Positions 1 through 8,383 of a stretch of 64,000 nucleotides of DNA are shown here, one piece after another. Source of the stretch: Streptomyces sp. NBC_00358 (GTDB lineage Bacteria; Actinomycetota; Actinomycetes; Streptomycetales; Streptomycetaceae). Below the pieces are notes generated by a model. That model was not told the DNA's origin. It was given only the letters and a program-made list of their open reading frames with translations, and made no database searches. The DNA lies in the NCBI RefSeq assembly GCF_036099295.1, contig NZ_CP107976.1, forward strand, positions 7,006,001-7,070,000, written 5' to 3'. Position numbers and translations under genes: made by a program. The first letter of the stretch is position 1, and each line of letters opens with the position of its first letter.

Positions 1-85
1 ATGGACGATGCCCCACGGCCCGCATTTTTCCGTCTGCCGCAGGGTCATGCAACAGTGAGAAATTTCCGATCGAGGCTGGAAGAGA

Positions 86-583
86 ATGCTGTCAATCGTC
101 ATTTCGAGTGTTGCCGTCATCGTTAGCTTCATCTCGCTTTTCGTAAGTAGACGCAAAGATAAGCGAGATATCTTTCTAAAACTTCACGAGCTGCTGGTTA
201 GCCCTGAACTGCAAAATGGCAGACGCGTTCTGTTTCAACTCCACGCGCGAGTCGGTCGAGTGGAAGATTTAAGTGAGGCCGACTACGCCAGCGCGAACCG
301 GGCTCTGGCGTCGCTCGATATAGCAGGCCTGTACTGTCATAAGAAGTACGTGAGCGAGAAGGAAATTCTAGATCTTTGGGCCCCCTCTCTGGCCAGAATG
401 AAATATGCCGCCGGCCCTTTTCTTCAGCATCGAGATTCGTTCTGGTCGGGCATCCCCACGTGGCCGCATTACCGACGTCTGGCCGACCATGCGGAAGAGT
501 ATCTAAGATCACGGGGGGTCGATATTGATCAGTTCGTCACCCCGGTTCCTCCTCTTTCTCCGGGACCTTCGGACCCATCATAG
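86..583 (+). CDS. small membrane-anchored protein, unknown
   Basis: The 165-residue protein begins with one hydrophobic helix (residues 1-21) followed at once by a basic RRKDKR stop-transfer stretch, so it is probably an N-in or N-out single-pass protein with a cytosolic body of about 140 residues. The body is mixed helical with no catalytic motif I recognise and ends in a Pro/Ser-rich tail. The start is preceded by GGAAGAGA. Codon use is visibly less GC-rich than in the rest of the window (many AT-ending codons such as AAA, TTA, ATA), which suggests recent acquisition. A hairpin follows the stop. Function unknown. Confidence 0.7.
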   Translation: MLSIVISSVAVIVSFISLFVSRRKDKRDIFLKLHELLVSPELQNGRRVLFQLHARVGRVEDLSEADYASANRALASLDIAGLYCHKKYVSEKEILDLWAPSLARMKYAAGPFLQHRDSFWSGIPTWPHYRRLADHAEEYLRSRGVDIDQFVTPVPPLSPGPSDPS

Positions 584-591
584 TTTTCCTT

Positions 592-620
592 GTGTCAGTG
601 GACTCGCATAGCACTGACAC
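592..620 (+). terminator. hairpin after the small membrane protein
   Basis: A perfect 9-bp stem (GTGTCAGTG at 592-600, CACTGACAC at 612-620) with an 11-nt loop lies 9 nt after the stop codon at 583. Confidence 0.55.
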
Positions 621-778
621 TTCACATGCTCGGCCTTCTCAAGCACATCAAGCTATTACGCGGACCGAGGGAACGAGCGGTCGGCGGAACGACTTTGGGC
701 GGGAGTTGCCATGGGGCGAGTTATCGTGGCCCCGTAAGCTTTCGGTGCGTCGGGCAGTCTGTAAATCTGCCGGCTTAG

Positions 779-1024
779 GGATACGACTACGACCACTTGC
801 GCCGATGGCTCCGCCAACGCGGCGTTCACCACCGCATCGCCCGCAAGGGCATCGAGTCCTCCCAGCGGCTGGGCAGCCACCGCTGGGTGGTGGAGCGCAC
901 CGTGTCCTGGCTGGCCGGCTGCCGCTGCCTGCACCGCCGCTACGAGCGCAAAGCTGAGCACTTCCTCGCCTTCGTCGGCATTGCCGCAGCTCTCATCGGC
1001 CACCGCCGACTTGCCAAAGGGTGA
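779..1024 (+). pseudogene. IS5-family transposase, C-terminal remnant
   Basis: About 80 codons read GYDYDHLRRWLRQRG..., with HRIARKGIESSQRLGSHRWVVERT and SWLAGCRCLHRRYER, the typical C-terminal block of actinobacterial IS5/IS1647-type DDE transposases, containing the last catalytic Glu in RWVVERTVSWL. A stop codon at 776-778 precedes it and no N-terminal DDE core is found upstream, so only a fragment remains. The piece from the TTG at 797 could be misread as a small gene. I saw no clear terminal inverted repeat or target duplication. Confidence 0.8.
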
Positions 1025-1062
1025 CGTCCTAGACTGACGAGCGGCCAGAATGTGACGGGGGC

Positions 1063-2337
1063 ATGGGCGTGAGCACTGGTGTGGATATGAGCGGCGAAGT
1101 GTACTTCGACCCTTTCCTGATATCTGCAGTACGGGCCAGGGACACCGACGCTATGGAAAACCTGCTCCTGGCAGGCGCCGACCCCGACGTGCATGACGAA
1201 CGCGGAACACCAGCACTATGCCTGGCGATCGAGTTGTACGCCGGAACCGCCGCCCGTCTACTGGCCGAGCATGGTGCCGACCCCGAGCAGTACGGACCGG
1301 ACGGTGTGCCGCCATTGCGCAAGGCCGTCGACTCGGGCTCGCCGACGCTGGTCGAGGCGGTCTTGCACGATGAGTCCCGGTGGCGTCAGCGCAAGGCCGA
1401 GCTACTGGAAATGCAGAACCTCGCCCAGCACTGGCATGAGATGGGTACCGAAGCGGAACTGCGGCGCCGTACCGGCGCGCAGGGCCCCTTGGCTCGGACC
1501 CGCGTCCAGGACGACGAGTTCACGGTCGTCAACGAGCTCTCCCTCGGTGGGCTGACAGTGCGCGACGGGCATGCGGCGATCCTCACGCATCTGGAGGCCA
1601 CGCTCGACGTCCAGACCTCCTTCGAGGAACTGATGGACCGCGCACTGACCCGCCCCGACCAGCAGCACGCCGTATGGCTGACTTCCACCATCCTTTTGGC
1701 GAACCGCCGCGACCAGGACACCTGGGACGCCGCTGCGGCCCTGCGCGTCCACCCAGACCCGGCTCACCGGCTGTTCGGTGCAGAGGTGTTGCGACTGACC
1801 CATCTGTTCGACGAGAGCGACGAGGAACCCTTCGCGGGCCCCGCCCTGGAGCTCTTCGTCGACTGGTCGGGCCGGGAAAGTGACGCCGCCGTGCTCACCG
1901 AGGTGCTGGTCGGCCTCGCCGACCACGCCGACCCGCGCGCCGACGCAGCCCTCCTGCCATACGACAGCCATCCCGACGTCCGGGTGCGGCGCGCGGTAGC
2001 CTCCGCCTTCGACCAGTGGTCACGGGCCTTTTCCCCCGTCATCCGGGAGACGTTGCTGGGTCTGATGACCGACCCTGACGCAGAGGTGCGGCAGCGGGCC
2101 TGCCACACGGTCGCCGACGGCAGGAGCCGCGATCCCACCCTCGCCGACGGCATGGCAGAGCTACTGGACGATCCAATCCGCCAGGTCCGGGTCGTCGCCG
2201 TGTACGGGCTCGCCCTCCATGACGACGAGCGGTGCGTGGAAGGCGCAGGTCGTCTTCCCCCGGCGCCGCCCGGCGCCCCATACGAGTATGACCTCGACGA
2301 GGTATGGCGGTACAAGCTGCGCCGCGATGATCGCTGA
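1063..2337 (+). CDS. ankyrin-repeat plus HEAT-repeat protein
   Basis: This 424-residue protein has two kinds of solenoid repeat. Residues about 15-105 contain ankyrin units (AVRARDTDAMENLLLAGADPD, then a second ending in LLAEHGADPEQYG). Residues about 260-395 contain HEAT-type helical pairs (DSHPDVRVRRAVASAF, TDPDAEVRQRACHTVAD, DDPIRQVRVVAVYGLALHDD). Such domains bind other proteins; no enzyme motif is seen. The start could also be the ATG at 1087. No signal peptide or membrane helix is present, so it is probably cytosolic. It is flanked by mobile-element remnants and closed by a strong hairpin. The specific partner is unknown. Confidence 0.8.
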   Translation: MGVSTGVDMSGEVYFDPFLISAVRARDTDAMENLLLAGADPDVHDERGTPALCLAIELYAGTAARLLAEHGADPEQYGPDGVPPLRKAVDSGSPTLVEAVLHDESRWRQRKAELLEMQNLAQHWHEMGTEAELRRRTGAQGPLARTRVQDDEFTVVNELSLGGLTVRDGHAAILTHLEATLDVQTSFEELMDRALTRPDQQHAVWLTSTILLANRRDQDTWDAAAALRVHPDPAHRLFGAEVLRLTHLFDESDEEPFAGPALELFVDWSGRESDAAVLTEVLVGLADHADPRADAALLPYDSHPDVRVRRAVASAFDQWSRAFSPVIRETLLGLMTDPDAEVRQRACHTVADGRSRDPTLADGMAELLDDPIRQVRVVAVYGLALHDDERCVEGAGRLPPAPPGAPYEYDLDEVWRYKLRRDDR

Positions 2338-2396
2338 CACCCGGGCCGGGACGTCAGGGCCGGAAGAACACCAGGTACCGGCAGCCTTTGCCTGAC

Positions 2397-2426
2397 GGCA
2401 TGTGGCCTCGAACGAGGCCACATGCC
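2397..2426 (+). terminator. strong hairpin terminator
   Basis: A perfect 14-bp stem (2397-2410 with 2413-2426) closes on a 2-nt AA spacer, about 60 nt after the stop of the repeat protein. Confidence 0.6.
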
Positions 2427-2522
2427 ACTGCCTTGGGGGGCCTGGCGCAGGGTACAGACCGTTACTGGTACCGGCAGCGCGCCGAGAGGTTTGAAAGGGA
2501 TCAGGCAGTCACCAAAGGTAAC

Positions 2523-2813
2523 GACGTCTTAGCCTGCCCAGGTTCGAACTCTGGCGCCGCCGGCATCCCCCTCGGTCGGGAGAACGGCATGCATGCCCTC
2601 CGCCACTTCTGCGCCTCCGTGCTCCTGGACGCGGGGGAGAGCATCAAGGCCCTGAGCGAGTACCTCGGCCATCGCGACCCGAGCCTCACCCTCCGGAGGT
2701 ACACGCACCTGATGCCGAACAGCGAGGCGCGCACTTGGGCCGCCGTCGACCGGGTCTTCCGGGACCCGGAGAGCACCGAAGACGGCCCCGATACGGCCCA
2801 CGGGGCAAGTTGA
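2523..2813 (+). pseudogene. tyrosine recombinase/integrase, C-terminal fragment
   Basis: The reading frame carries the second half of a phage-type integrase catalytic domain: HALRHF (box II His-x-x-Arg), EYLGHRDPSLTLRRYTH with the conserved His and the Tyr nucleophile, and an expected C-terminal tail. The N-terminal DNA-binding domain and the box I Arg are missing, and the frame upstream of about 2560 is not integrase-like. The fragment starts beside a tRNA T-arm-like sequence (2538-2554), as expected for the scar of a tRNA-targeting integrative element. It cannot be an active recombinase. Confidence 0.75.
2538..2554 (+). other. tRNA T-arm-like sequence, possible att remnant
   Basis: CCAGG-TTCGAAC-TCTGG folds as a 5-bp stem (last pair G-T) with a 7-nt TTCGAAC loop, the signature of a tRNA T-arm. 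Position 61 is T rather than the invariant C, and no complete tRNA can be built around it. Its place at the broken 5' end of an integrase gene suggests an attachment-site relic. Confidence 0.35.
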
Positions 2814-2965
2814 CCCCCTGACCTGCAGCGCAATCAGAACAGCCACAACTGATCACCGGCGGCGTTGAGTCGCCACCGCCTGAACGGTCGTCGCGCTGAA
2901 CTGCTGCTGAACTGTCGGCAGTTGATGTCGGTTGTCGACGCCGGCTGTTGACGCCGGTCGTCATC

Positions 2966-3007
2966 GAGCGCCCTTCCACGGCCCCTGGGCCGCCCGGGAG
3001 GGCGCTC
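2966..3007. terminator. hairpin between integrase remnant and acetyltransferase
   Basis: GAGCGCCC (2966-2973) pairs with GGGCGCTC (3000-3007), with further GC pairing inside the 26-nt loop. It could end transcripts from both sides, since the next gene is convergent. Confidence 0.45.
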
Positions 3008-3055
3008 GTGCGTGAGCGCCGCTCCAGGAGCGTTCCGGAGACACCGGGGCCTGGG

Positions 3056-3526
3056 CTAGGGCAGGTCCAGCTCGCCGACCGTCTGACTCCCGCTCGTCTC
3101 GCCGGTCGGACGGAAGCCGAGCCGCAGGTAGAAATCCTCCGGACCGTCCTTCCCCGGATGCCAGGTGGTCGTCATCCGGGTGCCGCCGCGGCTGCGGATC
3201 TCGGCAGCGACGGACTCGACCGCGAAGCGGCCGTAACCCCGCCCCTGCGCACCGGCGGCGATGTTGAGACGCCAGAGCCCGGAACGGATGTCCGTGCCCG
3301 ATCCGTCGCCCAGCCAGTCGATGCCGAGGAAGGCCATGAGGAAGCCGACAGGTCTGCCGTCGTCAAGGATGAGACGGGGCCAGGCTGTTGTGGGATGGAC
3401 ATACGCCTCGGCCAGCGACTTCACGACCGGCGCGACCAAGTGCTCCTGCTCCGGACGGACCCGCACGCCGATGGCGGCGTCCATGTTGTCCGGAGTGATC
3501 TCCTCCAGACGGAGTGTGTTCGGCAT
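3056..3526 (-). CDS. GNAT-family N-acetyltransferase
   Basis: The 156-residue protein has the GNAT acetyl-CoA fold order: LEEITPDNMDAAIGVRV (motif C region), RLNIAAGAQGRGYGRFAVESV with the R/Q-x-x-G-x-G pyrophosphate loop (motif A), and EDFYLRLGFRPTGE (motif B with the FYxxxGF signature). The overall pattern resembles diamine/spermidine acetyltransferases of the BltD/PaiA type, but the substrate is not proven. It stands alone on the minus strand. Confidence 0.85.
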   Translation of the reverse strand: MPNTLRLEEITPDNMDAAIGVRVRPEQEHLVAPVVKSLAEAYVHPTTAWPRLILDDGRPVGFLMAFLGIDWLGDGSGTDIRSGLWRLNIAAGAQGRGYGRFAVESVAAEIRSRGGTRMTTTWHPGKDGPEDFYLRLGFRPTGETSGSQTVGELDLP

Positions 3527-3615
3527 GGGGAAACCCTAAGCGGTTGATCGAGTGGGCCACGAACCCGGCCGCGCCCGCGGTCGGTGCCCACGGCGCTGTC
3601 GGGGTAGCGCACTCG

Positions 3616-4119
3616 CTACGCGTCCAGGCTCGCGGCGAAAGCCGCAAGGGCCTCGAAGTCGGGCTCGCGCAGGCCGAGTCGGGGGTTCACGTGCTGGAGG
3701 AGTGCGGGGGCGGGATGGCGGGCGGTGACGAACACCGTGTCGGCCGGCCCCTGTTCGTCGTCCACCCAGGCGAAGGGGCGGCCCTCGGCGTGGGCCACGA
3801 TGCGTTCCGTCTTCCAGTGGACGCCGTCGGGGCGCTCGGCGAAGAGAGCGCCCGTGAAGTCGACGTAGGGGAGTTCGGGGAGGCCGATCACGGGGGCGAT
3901 CCAGCGGTTGGCCGCGTCCATCCACGTGGTGGCCCAGCACAGCTCGTAGCCGAGACCGAGGAGAGCGCGGCCGTGGTCGGGGTGGAGCCAGACGCGCAGC
4001 GGCCGCCCGGGCTCCAGCGCCACGCGGATCGTCGTGTATCCCTCGGGCCGACGCTCCTTCTGGGCCGCGTACGGATTGAGCGGGCCGTCGACGTCGAGGA
4101 ACAGCAAGGGTCGGCTCAT
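3616..4119 (-). CDS. HAD-like hydrolase
   Basis: The start at 4119 (MSRPLLFLDVDGPLNP) gives 167 residues and places the HAD motif I Asp pair (D9, D11) close to the N-terminus, as usual. Motif II-like CWATTWMDAAN and a late acidic PFAWVDDEQGPAD complete a compact, capless HAD fold common in actinobacteria. It is probably a cytosolic phosphatase of unknown substrate. The open frame continues upstream to 4497, but that part overlaps the sigma-factor gene and lacks family similarity. Confidence 0.8.
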   Translation of the reverse strand: MSRPLLFLDVDGPLNPYAAQKERRPEGYTTIRVALEPGRPLRVWLHPDHGRALLGLGYELCWATTWMDAANRWIAPVIGLPELPYVDFTGALFAERPDGVHWKTERIVAHAEGRPFAWVDDEQGPADTVFVTARHPAPALLQHVNPRLGLREPDFEALAAFAASLDA

Positions 4120-4339
4120 CGGGTCACGGTACGGGAGACCGGGCTCGGGGACGGGAGTGTTCGGCTCGGCTCGACCCGGGAGGTATGCCCGGGAGCGTCG
4201 GTGTGTGTCGTCAGGGGGCAGGGGCGCGTCGTGAGAGGTGTGGAATTTCTTGCGGCGCAGGCATAGCGCCGAGGGGCCGCACGCGTCACAGCAGGTACAG
4301 GGGCGGGACACGAAGCCCGTCGAGGCAGAGAAGGTGACG

Positions 4340-4900
4340 ATGGATGCCGAAGGGCTCGAAAGCTTCAGACAGTTCGTGGCCGGCAGGTCCGCAGCCCTGC
4401 TGAGGACCGCCGTGCTGCTCAGCGGCGGTGACCGGCACGCGGGGGAGGACCTGTTGCAGGGTGCCCTGGCCAAGGCCGCCGGTCGCTGGCACCGCATCGA
4501 CGAACCCGAGGCGTACGTACGGCAGGTGCTCTACCGTCAGCAGATCAGCCGCTGGCGACTGAAGTGGCGGCGACGCGAGGTCAGCGTCGCCCATCCGCCG
4601 GAGACCGGTCCGCCTGGCGCCGACACGGCGGCCGCCGTCGACCTGCGCCTGGTGATGCGCGAGGCACTGTCCCGGCTCACCGCGCGCCAGCGCACCGTCC
4701 TGGTGCTGCGCTACTTCGAGGACCTGCCGGAGGCCGACGTGGCCCGGCTGCTGGGCTGTTCCGTGGGCACCGTGCGGTCCACCGCCCACCGCTCCCTGGC
4801 CCGGCTGCGCGTCCTCGCGCCCGAACTCGCCGCGCTAGCCCCCGCCGCCGGTGAACGGCCGTCGTCCCGTGACTACTCGCCCGTGGAGGTACGGCCGTGA
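4340..4900 (+). CDS. ECF RNA polymerase sigma factor, SigE family
   Basis: The 186-residue protein has region 2 (FRQFVAGRSAALLRTAVLLSGG...AGEDLLQGALAKAAGRW, promoter -10 recognition) and region 4 (LTARQRTVLVLRYFEDLPEADVARLLGCSVGTVRSTAHRSLARLR, helix-turn-helix for -35). The ATG at 4340 follows AAGGTG and fits the family length; the in-frame ATG at 4238 would add 34 unlikely residues. It overlaps the next gene by 4 bp, so the two are translationally coupled, and the downstream membrane protein is the likely regulator or sensor. Confidence 0.88.
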   Translation: MDAEGLESFRQFVAGRSAALLRTAVLLSGGDRHAGEDLLQGALAKAAGRWHRIDEPEAYVRQVLYRQQISRWRLKWRRREVSVAHPPETGPPGADTAAAVDLRLVMREALSRLTARQRTVLVLRYFEDLPEADVARLLGCSVGTVRSTAHRSLARLRVLAPELAALAPAAGERPSSRDYSPVEVRP

Positions 4901-6105
4901 ACATCGAGGAACTGCTGGGCGAGACGCTGCGCGAGCAGGCCGCCGAACAGCCGCCACCCGGCCCCGGCCTCGCCGACCGGGTCCTGACCGTGCGCAGGCG
5001 CCGCCGGACCCGGCGCATCGCGTCCGTCGCGGTCGCCGTCGCCGCGGCGGTCACCGCGGCGGTCGGGGTGCCGCGGCTGGAGTCCGGTGGACACGACGTA
5101 CGCCCCCTGGGAAAGGTGGACCCCAAGCCGAAGGCTCCGACGGCCGCGCACCCGGCGCAGTCGCCGGTGCGCTCGCTGGTCGCGGCCGGGCGTACGGCCA
5201 TGGCCGCGTACTACACCCAGAAGACCGACTGGCGGACCGCCCACAAGGGCATCAGGATGCGCACCTACTGGCTGCTCGACCCGAAGTCCGGCCACTACAA
5301 GAAGGACACCCGGTGGTCGTGGGTCGCGGTGGCCCCCGGCCTGCGGACCGCCGCCGTACTGGAGCAGCACCTGCCCGTGCGCCGGATCGGCCTGCTCGAC
5401 ATCGCTAGCGGCAAGGTCGAGCGGTGGATCCCGGTCGACCACCCAGTGGGAGGGCTGGAGTTCTCGCGCAACGGCACGAAACTCGTCGCGACGACGTACG
5501 AAGAGAATCCCGACATCATGACGAGAACGGGCGCCGAGGGCATCCCCGTGCCGGTGATGTCCTCCCGCACCGGGTTCTACGTCTTCGACGTGGCGTCGGG
5601 GAAGGGCTCGTGGGCCGCGGTGGGGGTGCAACGGGACAACCAGGGCCACGAGATCAACCTCCGCCAGGACTTCGAGTTCTGCCGCGACGGGAGGACCGTC
5701 ACGGGCAGGCAGTCGGGCGCGCCCACCGTTCGTTTCTACGACGCGTCCGGCCGGGAGGTGGGCGTGCCCGAGGGGGAGCGGTACAACACCGTCGCGGCCG
5801 GCCTGTCGCCCGACGGCACCCGGCTCGCCGGGGAGTTCGCGGGCAAGAAGTGGCACACCTCCTCGTGGATCCTCGACCCGCACACCGGCAAGCACCTGGC
5901 CGAGGTCCGCGGCCAGATGCTGCTCGTCTGGGCCGACGACAAGTCCCTGATCGCCTGGGACATCGCCAAGGGCGACAAGAACGAGTTCCACAATCGGCTG
6001 GTGCTGGTCACCATCGGCAGTGACAAGGAGGTGCCGCTCAGCGGCTTCCTCCGGGGCACCGACGACTCGGTGGGGCGCTGGGAGCCCGTCTTCGCCGATC
6101 GCTGA
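4897..6105 (+). CDS. membrane-anchored beta-propeller protein, sigma partner
   Basis: This 402-residue protein has a short cytosolic segment with a basic RRRRRTRR patch, one transmembrane helix (about residues 41-59) and a large extracytoplasmic domain with WD40/TolB-like blades (GLLDIASGKVERWIP, GLSPDGTRLAGEFAG, LVWADDKSLIAWDIA). The topology suits an anti-sigma or co-regulator of the coupled ECF factor: the cytosolic end could bind sigma while the propeller senses an outside signal. No ZAS zinc motif is present, so the anti-sigma role is an inference from coupling (GTGA overlap at 4897). Confidence 0.75.
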   Translation: MNIEELLGETLREQAAEQPPPGPGLADRVLTVRRRRRTRRIASVAVAVAAAVTAAVGVPRLESGGHDVRPLGKVDPKPKAPTAAHPAQSPVRSLVAAGRTAMAAYYTQKTDWRTAHKGIRMRTYWLLDPKSGHYKKDTRWSWVAVAPGLRTAAVLEQHLPVRRIGLLDIASGKVERWIPVDHPVGGLEFSRNGTKLVATTYEENPDIMTRTGAEGIPVPVMSSRTGFYVFDVASGKGSWAAVGVQRDNQGHEINLRQDFEFCRDGRTVTGRQSGAPTVRFYDASGREVGVPEGERYNTVAAGLSPDGTRLAGEFAGKKWHTSSWILDPHTGKHLAEVRGQMLLVWADDKSLIAWDIAKGDKNEFHNRLVLVTIGSDKEVPLSGFLRGTDDSVGRWEPVFADR

Positions 6106-6123
6106 GCCTTCCTCGCCGGCCGC

Positions 6124-7053
6124 TCACCAGACCACCGTGAACTCGTCCGTGAACTCGTCCGCGACCTCGGCGAGCACCGCCCGCAGCCCGTCGGCCGTCT
6201 CCCGGTCGGCGGGCCGCAGCGGTGCCCGGACCGGGCCGGCCGGCAGCCCGAGCGCGGCCAGCAGCGCCTTCGCGGTGACCGTGCCGGGCAGTCCCGCCCC
6301 CGTCGTCGCCTCGATCAGCGGCAGGGCCCGCCGCATCAGCCGGGCCGCCCCCGCCGTGTCGCCGCCGTCGAACGCGTCGAGCACCGCGCGCATCAGGCCC
6401 GGTACGACGTTCGCCACCGTGCTGACGTACCCGGCGCCGCCCACCGCGTACAGGGCGAGCGCATGCTCGTCGCAGCCCGCGTAGTACGCCAACTCCGTTC
6501 GGGCCAGCACTCTTTGGGTGCCGAGCAGGTCGTACGCGCAGTCCTTCACGGCCACGATCCGGCGGTGCGCGGCGAGCCGGATCATCGTGTCGGGTTCGAT
6601 GCGGGTGCCGGTGCGGCCGGGGATGTCGTAGAGCATGAGCGGGAGTTCGGACGCGTCCGCGACCTCGGTGAAGTGTGCCTCCAGCGCGTCCTGCGGCGGC
6701 TTCGAGTAGTACGGGGTGACGACGAGTACGCCGTCCGCGCCCGCCTCCCCGGCCGCCAGGGCGAGTTCGACGGTGTGCCGGGTGTCGGACGAGCCGACGC
6801 CGGTGAGCAGGCGGGCCCGGTCGCCGACCGCCTCGCGGACCGCGCGTACCAGCGCGGACTTCTCCGCGTCCGAGGTGGTCGGCGATTCGCCGGTGGTTCC
6901 GTTCAGCACCAGGCCGTCGCAGCCCCCGCGCACCAGGCGGTCGGCGAGGCGCCCGGCGCCGTCGAGGTCGAGCGCGCCCGCCTCGGTGAACGGTGTGATC
7001 ATCGCGCAGAGCGCCCGGCCGAAGGGCGCCGGAGACCGGTCGGAGTTCGTCAT
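6124..7053 (-). CDS. dapA: 4-hydroxy-tetrahydrodipicolinate synthase (DapA) homologue
   Basis: The 309-residue TIM barrel carries the full DapA active site: NGTTGE with T53-T54, PYYSKP (Y115/Y116), LYDIPGRTG with Y142, and the Schiff-base lysine in VAVKDC (K170). These match condensation of pyruvate with aspartate semialdehyde in lysine/DAP synthesis. The start at 7053 avoids 12 non-conserved residues. It stands alone, with no lysine genes nearby, and Streptomyces usually has several DapA paralogues, so a different aldol role remains possible. Three C-terminal codons are duplicated (DEFTDEFT). Confidence 0.8.
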   Translation of the reverse strand: MTNSDRSPAPFGRALCAMITPFTEAGALDLDGAGRLADRLVRGGCDGLVLNGTTGESPTTSDAEKSALVRAVREAVGDRARLLTGVGSSDTRHTVELALAAGEAGADGVLVVTPYYSKPPQDALEAHFTEVADASELPLMLYDIPGRTGTRIEPDTMIRLAAHRRIVAVKDCAYDLLGTQRVLARTELAYYAGCDEHALALYAVGGAGYVSTVANVVPGLMRAVLDAFDGGDTAGAARLMRRALPLIEATTGAGLPGTVTAKALLAALGLPAGPVRAPLRPADRETADGLRAVLAEVADEFTDEFTVVW

Positions 7054-7227
7054 ACGAGCAGTCTCGGCGCGATGACCGTACAGCTCCACTTAAATCTTCT
7101 ACCGCATATCGCTAAGCACTGCTGAGAGGTGCTGTCGGGTCCTCGGCCCGAGGCCCTATGTACCGTTCCGCCCTTCATGGGTCACCATGGACCGGAAGGT
7201 CACCGACCGCAGGTCATGGGAGGCGTC

Positions 7228-7362
7228 ATGAGGCTCGGCAAGGCACTCGCCACCGGAGTCGCGGAGGAACGGGCCCACGCGGACGAGGACACCTTCGAAC
7301 TCCCCCGGATCGTCGAGGAGTCGGAGGCATCCGTGCCCGATGAGGTTCCGGCCGGCCGATGA
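7228..7362 (+). CDS. 44-residue acidic protein, unknown
   Basis: ATG at 7228 follows a good GGGAGG site 4 nt upstream and opens MRLGKALATGVAEERA..., a short acidic helix-rich peptide. It ends in an ATGA overlap with the next gene, so the two are coupled. The length and coupling are the only clues; it may be a small partner or leader of the Cys-rich protein that follows. Confidence 0.6.
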   Translation: MRLGKALATGVAEERAHADEDTFELPRIVEESEASVPDEVPAGR

Positions 7363-8021
7363 GGCTGCGGCTCCCCGAGGAACGCCCGACGGAGCCGCCG
7401 ACCGGATACAAGATCGCCCACCCGGTGCTGTCCCAGGACGGCACCAGGGCCGGGTTCACCGGAGTGTCGCTGGGCGGCGCGCTGCCGTACGGAGTGCTGG
7501 ACGAGGCCCGCTGTGTCTACGGGCGGCGGCACCGCGCGCCGCACCGCCGCTGCGACTGCGGCTTCCACTGCGTGCTGGAGTCCTCCGCCGCCGAGGCGAT
7601 GCTGTGCACCGCGGAGCACCGGGCGGCCGTCCTCCTCGAAGTCTCCGTACTCGGCGCCTACATCCGCTTCGAACGCGGCTTCCGGTACGCCCGCCAGCGG
7701 GTGCGCGGTGCCGCCGTCGGCCCCTGTGGCTGCGGTGCCGTGGCCGAGTCGCTGGCCGACGCGGGCTGGGGGCGTCCGGGCTGGCGCGCCCTGACGGCCG
7801 CCTGCGCGGGTTGCGTACGGGGCCGTACGTCGCTCTCGCTCGCCTCCTTCGCGCGGCTGGCCGGGGAGGGGCTGCGGGTCCGGGCGGCCGGTGGTCCCGC
7901 GGTCGTCGCCGCCGCTCTCGGGGTGCCGGAGCTGGTCGCCGAGGCGGCGCTTCTCCAGGCCCGACTCGACTGGTTCCAGAGCCAGTTGGCCCGACTTCGT
8001 GATCGGGGACCGCAGGGATAG
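7359..8021 (+). CDS. cysteine-motif protein, unknown
   Basis: The 220-residue protein has three Cys clusters, CDCGFHC (about residue 65), GPCGCGAV (about 121) and CAGCVRG (about 150), spaced as in metal-binding proteins, with an Ala/Leu-rich helical C-terminus. There is no signal peptide. It is translationally coupled to the 44-residue gene upstream. I do not recognise a named family; a zinc-binding structural or regulatory role is a guess from the cysteines. Confidence 0.65.
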   Translation: MRLRLPEERPTEPPTGYKIAHPVLSQDGTRAGFTGVSLGGALPYGVLDEARCVYGRRHRAPHRRCDCGFHCVLESSAAEAMLCTAEHRAAVLLEVSVLGAYIRFERGFRYARQRVRGAAVGPCGCGAVAESLADAGWGRPGWRALTAACAGCVRGRTSLSLASFARLAGEGLRVRAAGGPAVVAAALGVPELVAEAALLQARLDWFQSQLARLRDRGPQG

Positions 8022-8383
8022 CCGCGTCCGGTCCGGGTACCAGAGCCTCCATGGGCGAGAACGGCGAGCGGCGAGAACTCCTTACCTCTGCCTCGTGCTC
8101 GCCGTGAACCTGCTCCGAGGGCGGTACAGCGGTCATCGACGGCACCGTTGAGATCCGTCGGCGGAGCTGGAGGGGAATGATGCGGCGGCGGACCGGACCC
8201 CGGCCCGCTGCCGCATCGTGGGCCGGACGACCGCCCGCCCCCTACCCCTCTGCCGTCCGACTTGTCGACCGCCCGGCCGTCCCGCCCTCATGTCCCCGGC
8301 CGACGCCGGTCCGGACGGCTCGCCCCGCCATCGCCCCGCCGCCTCGCCTCGCCGCCTCGCGGGAACGCCCCGGCCCCGCGCCG
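8022..8383. other. gene-free gap with one hairpin
   Basis: I find no convincing gene here. ACGGCGAGC (8061-8069) and GCTCGCCGT (8097-8105) form a 9-bp stem with a 27-nt loop that may end the upstream operon. The rest is very GC-rich without repeats, and the genes on either side converge. Confidence 0.4.
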
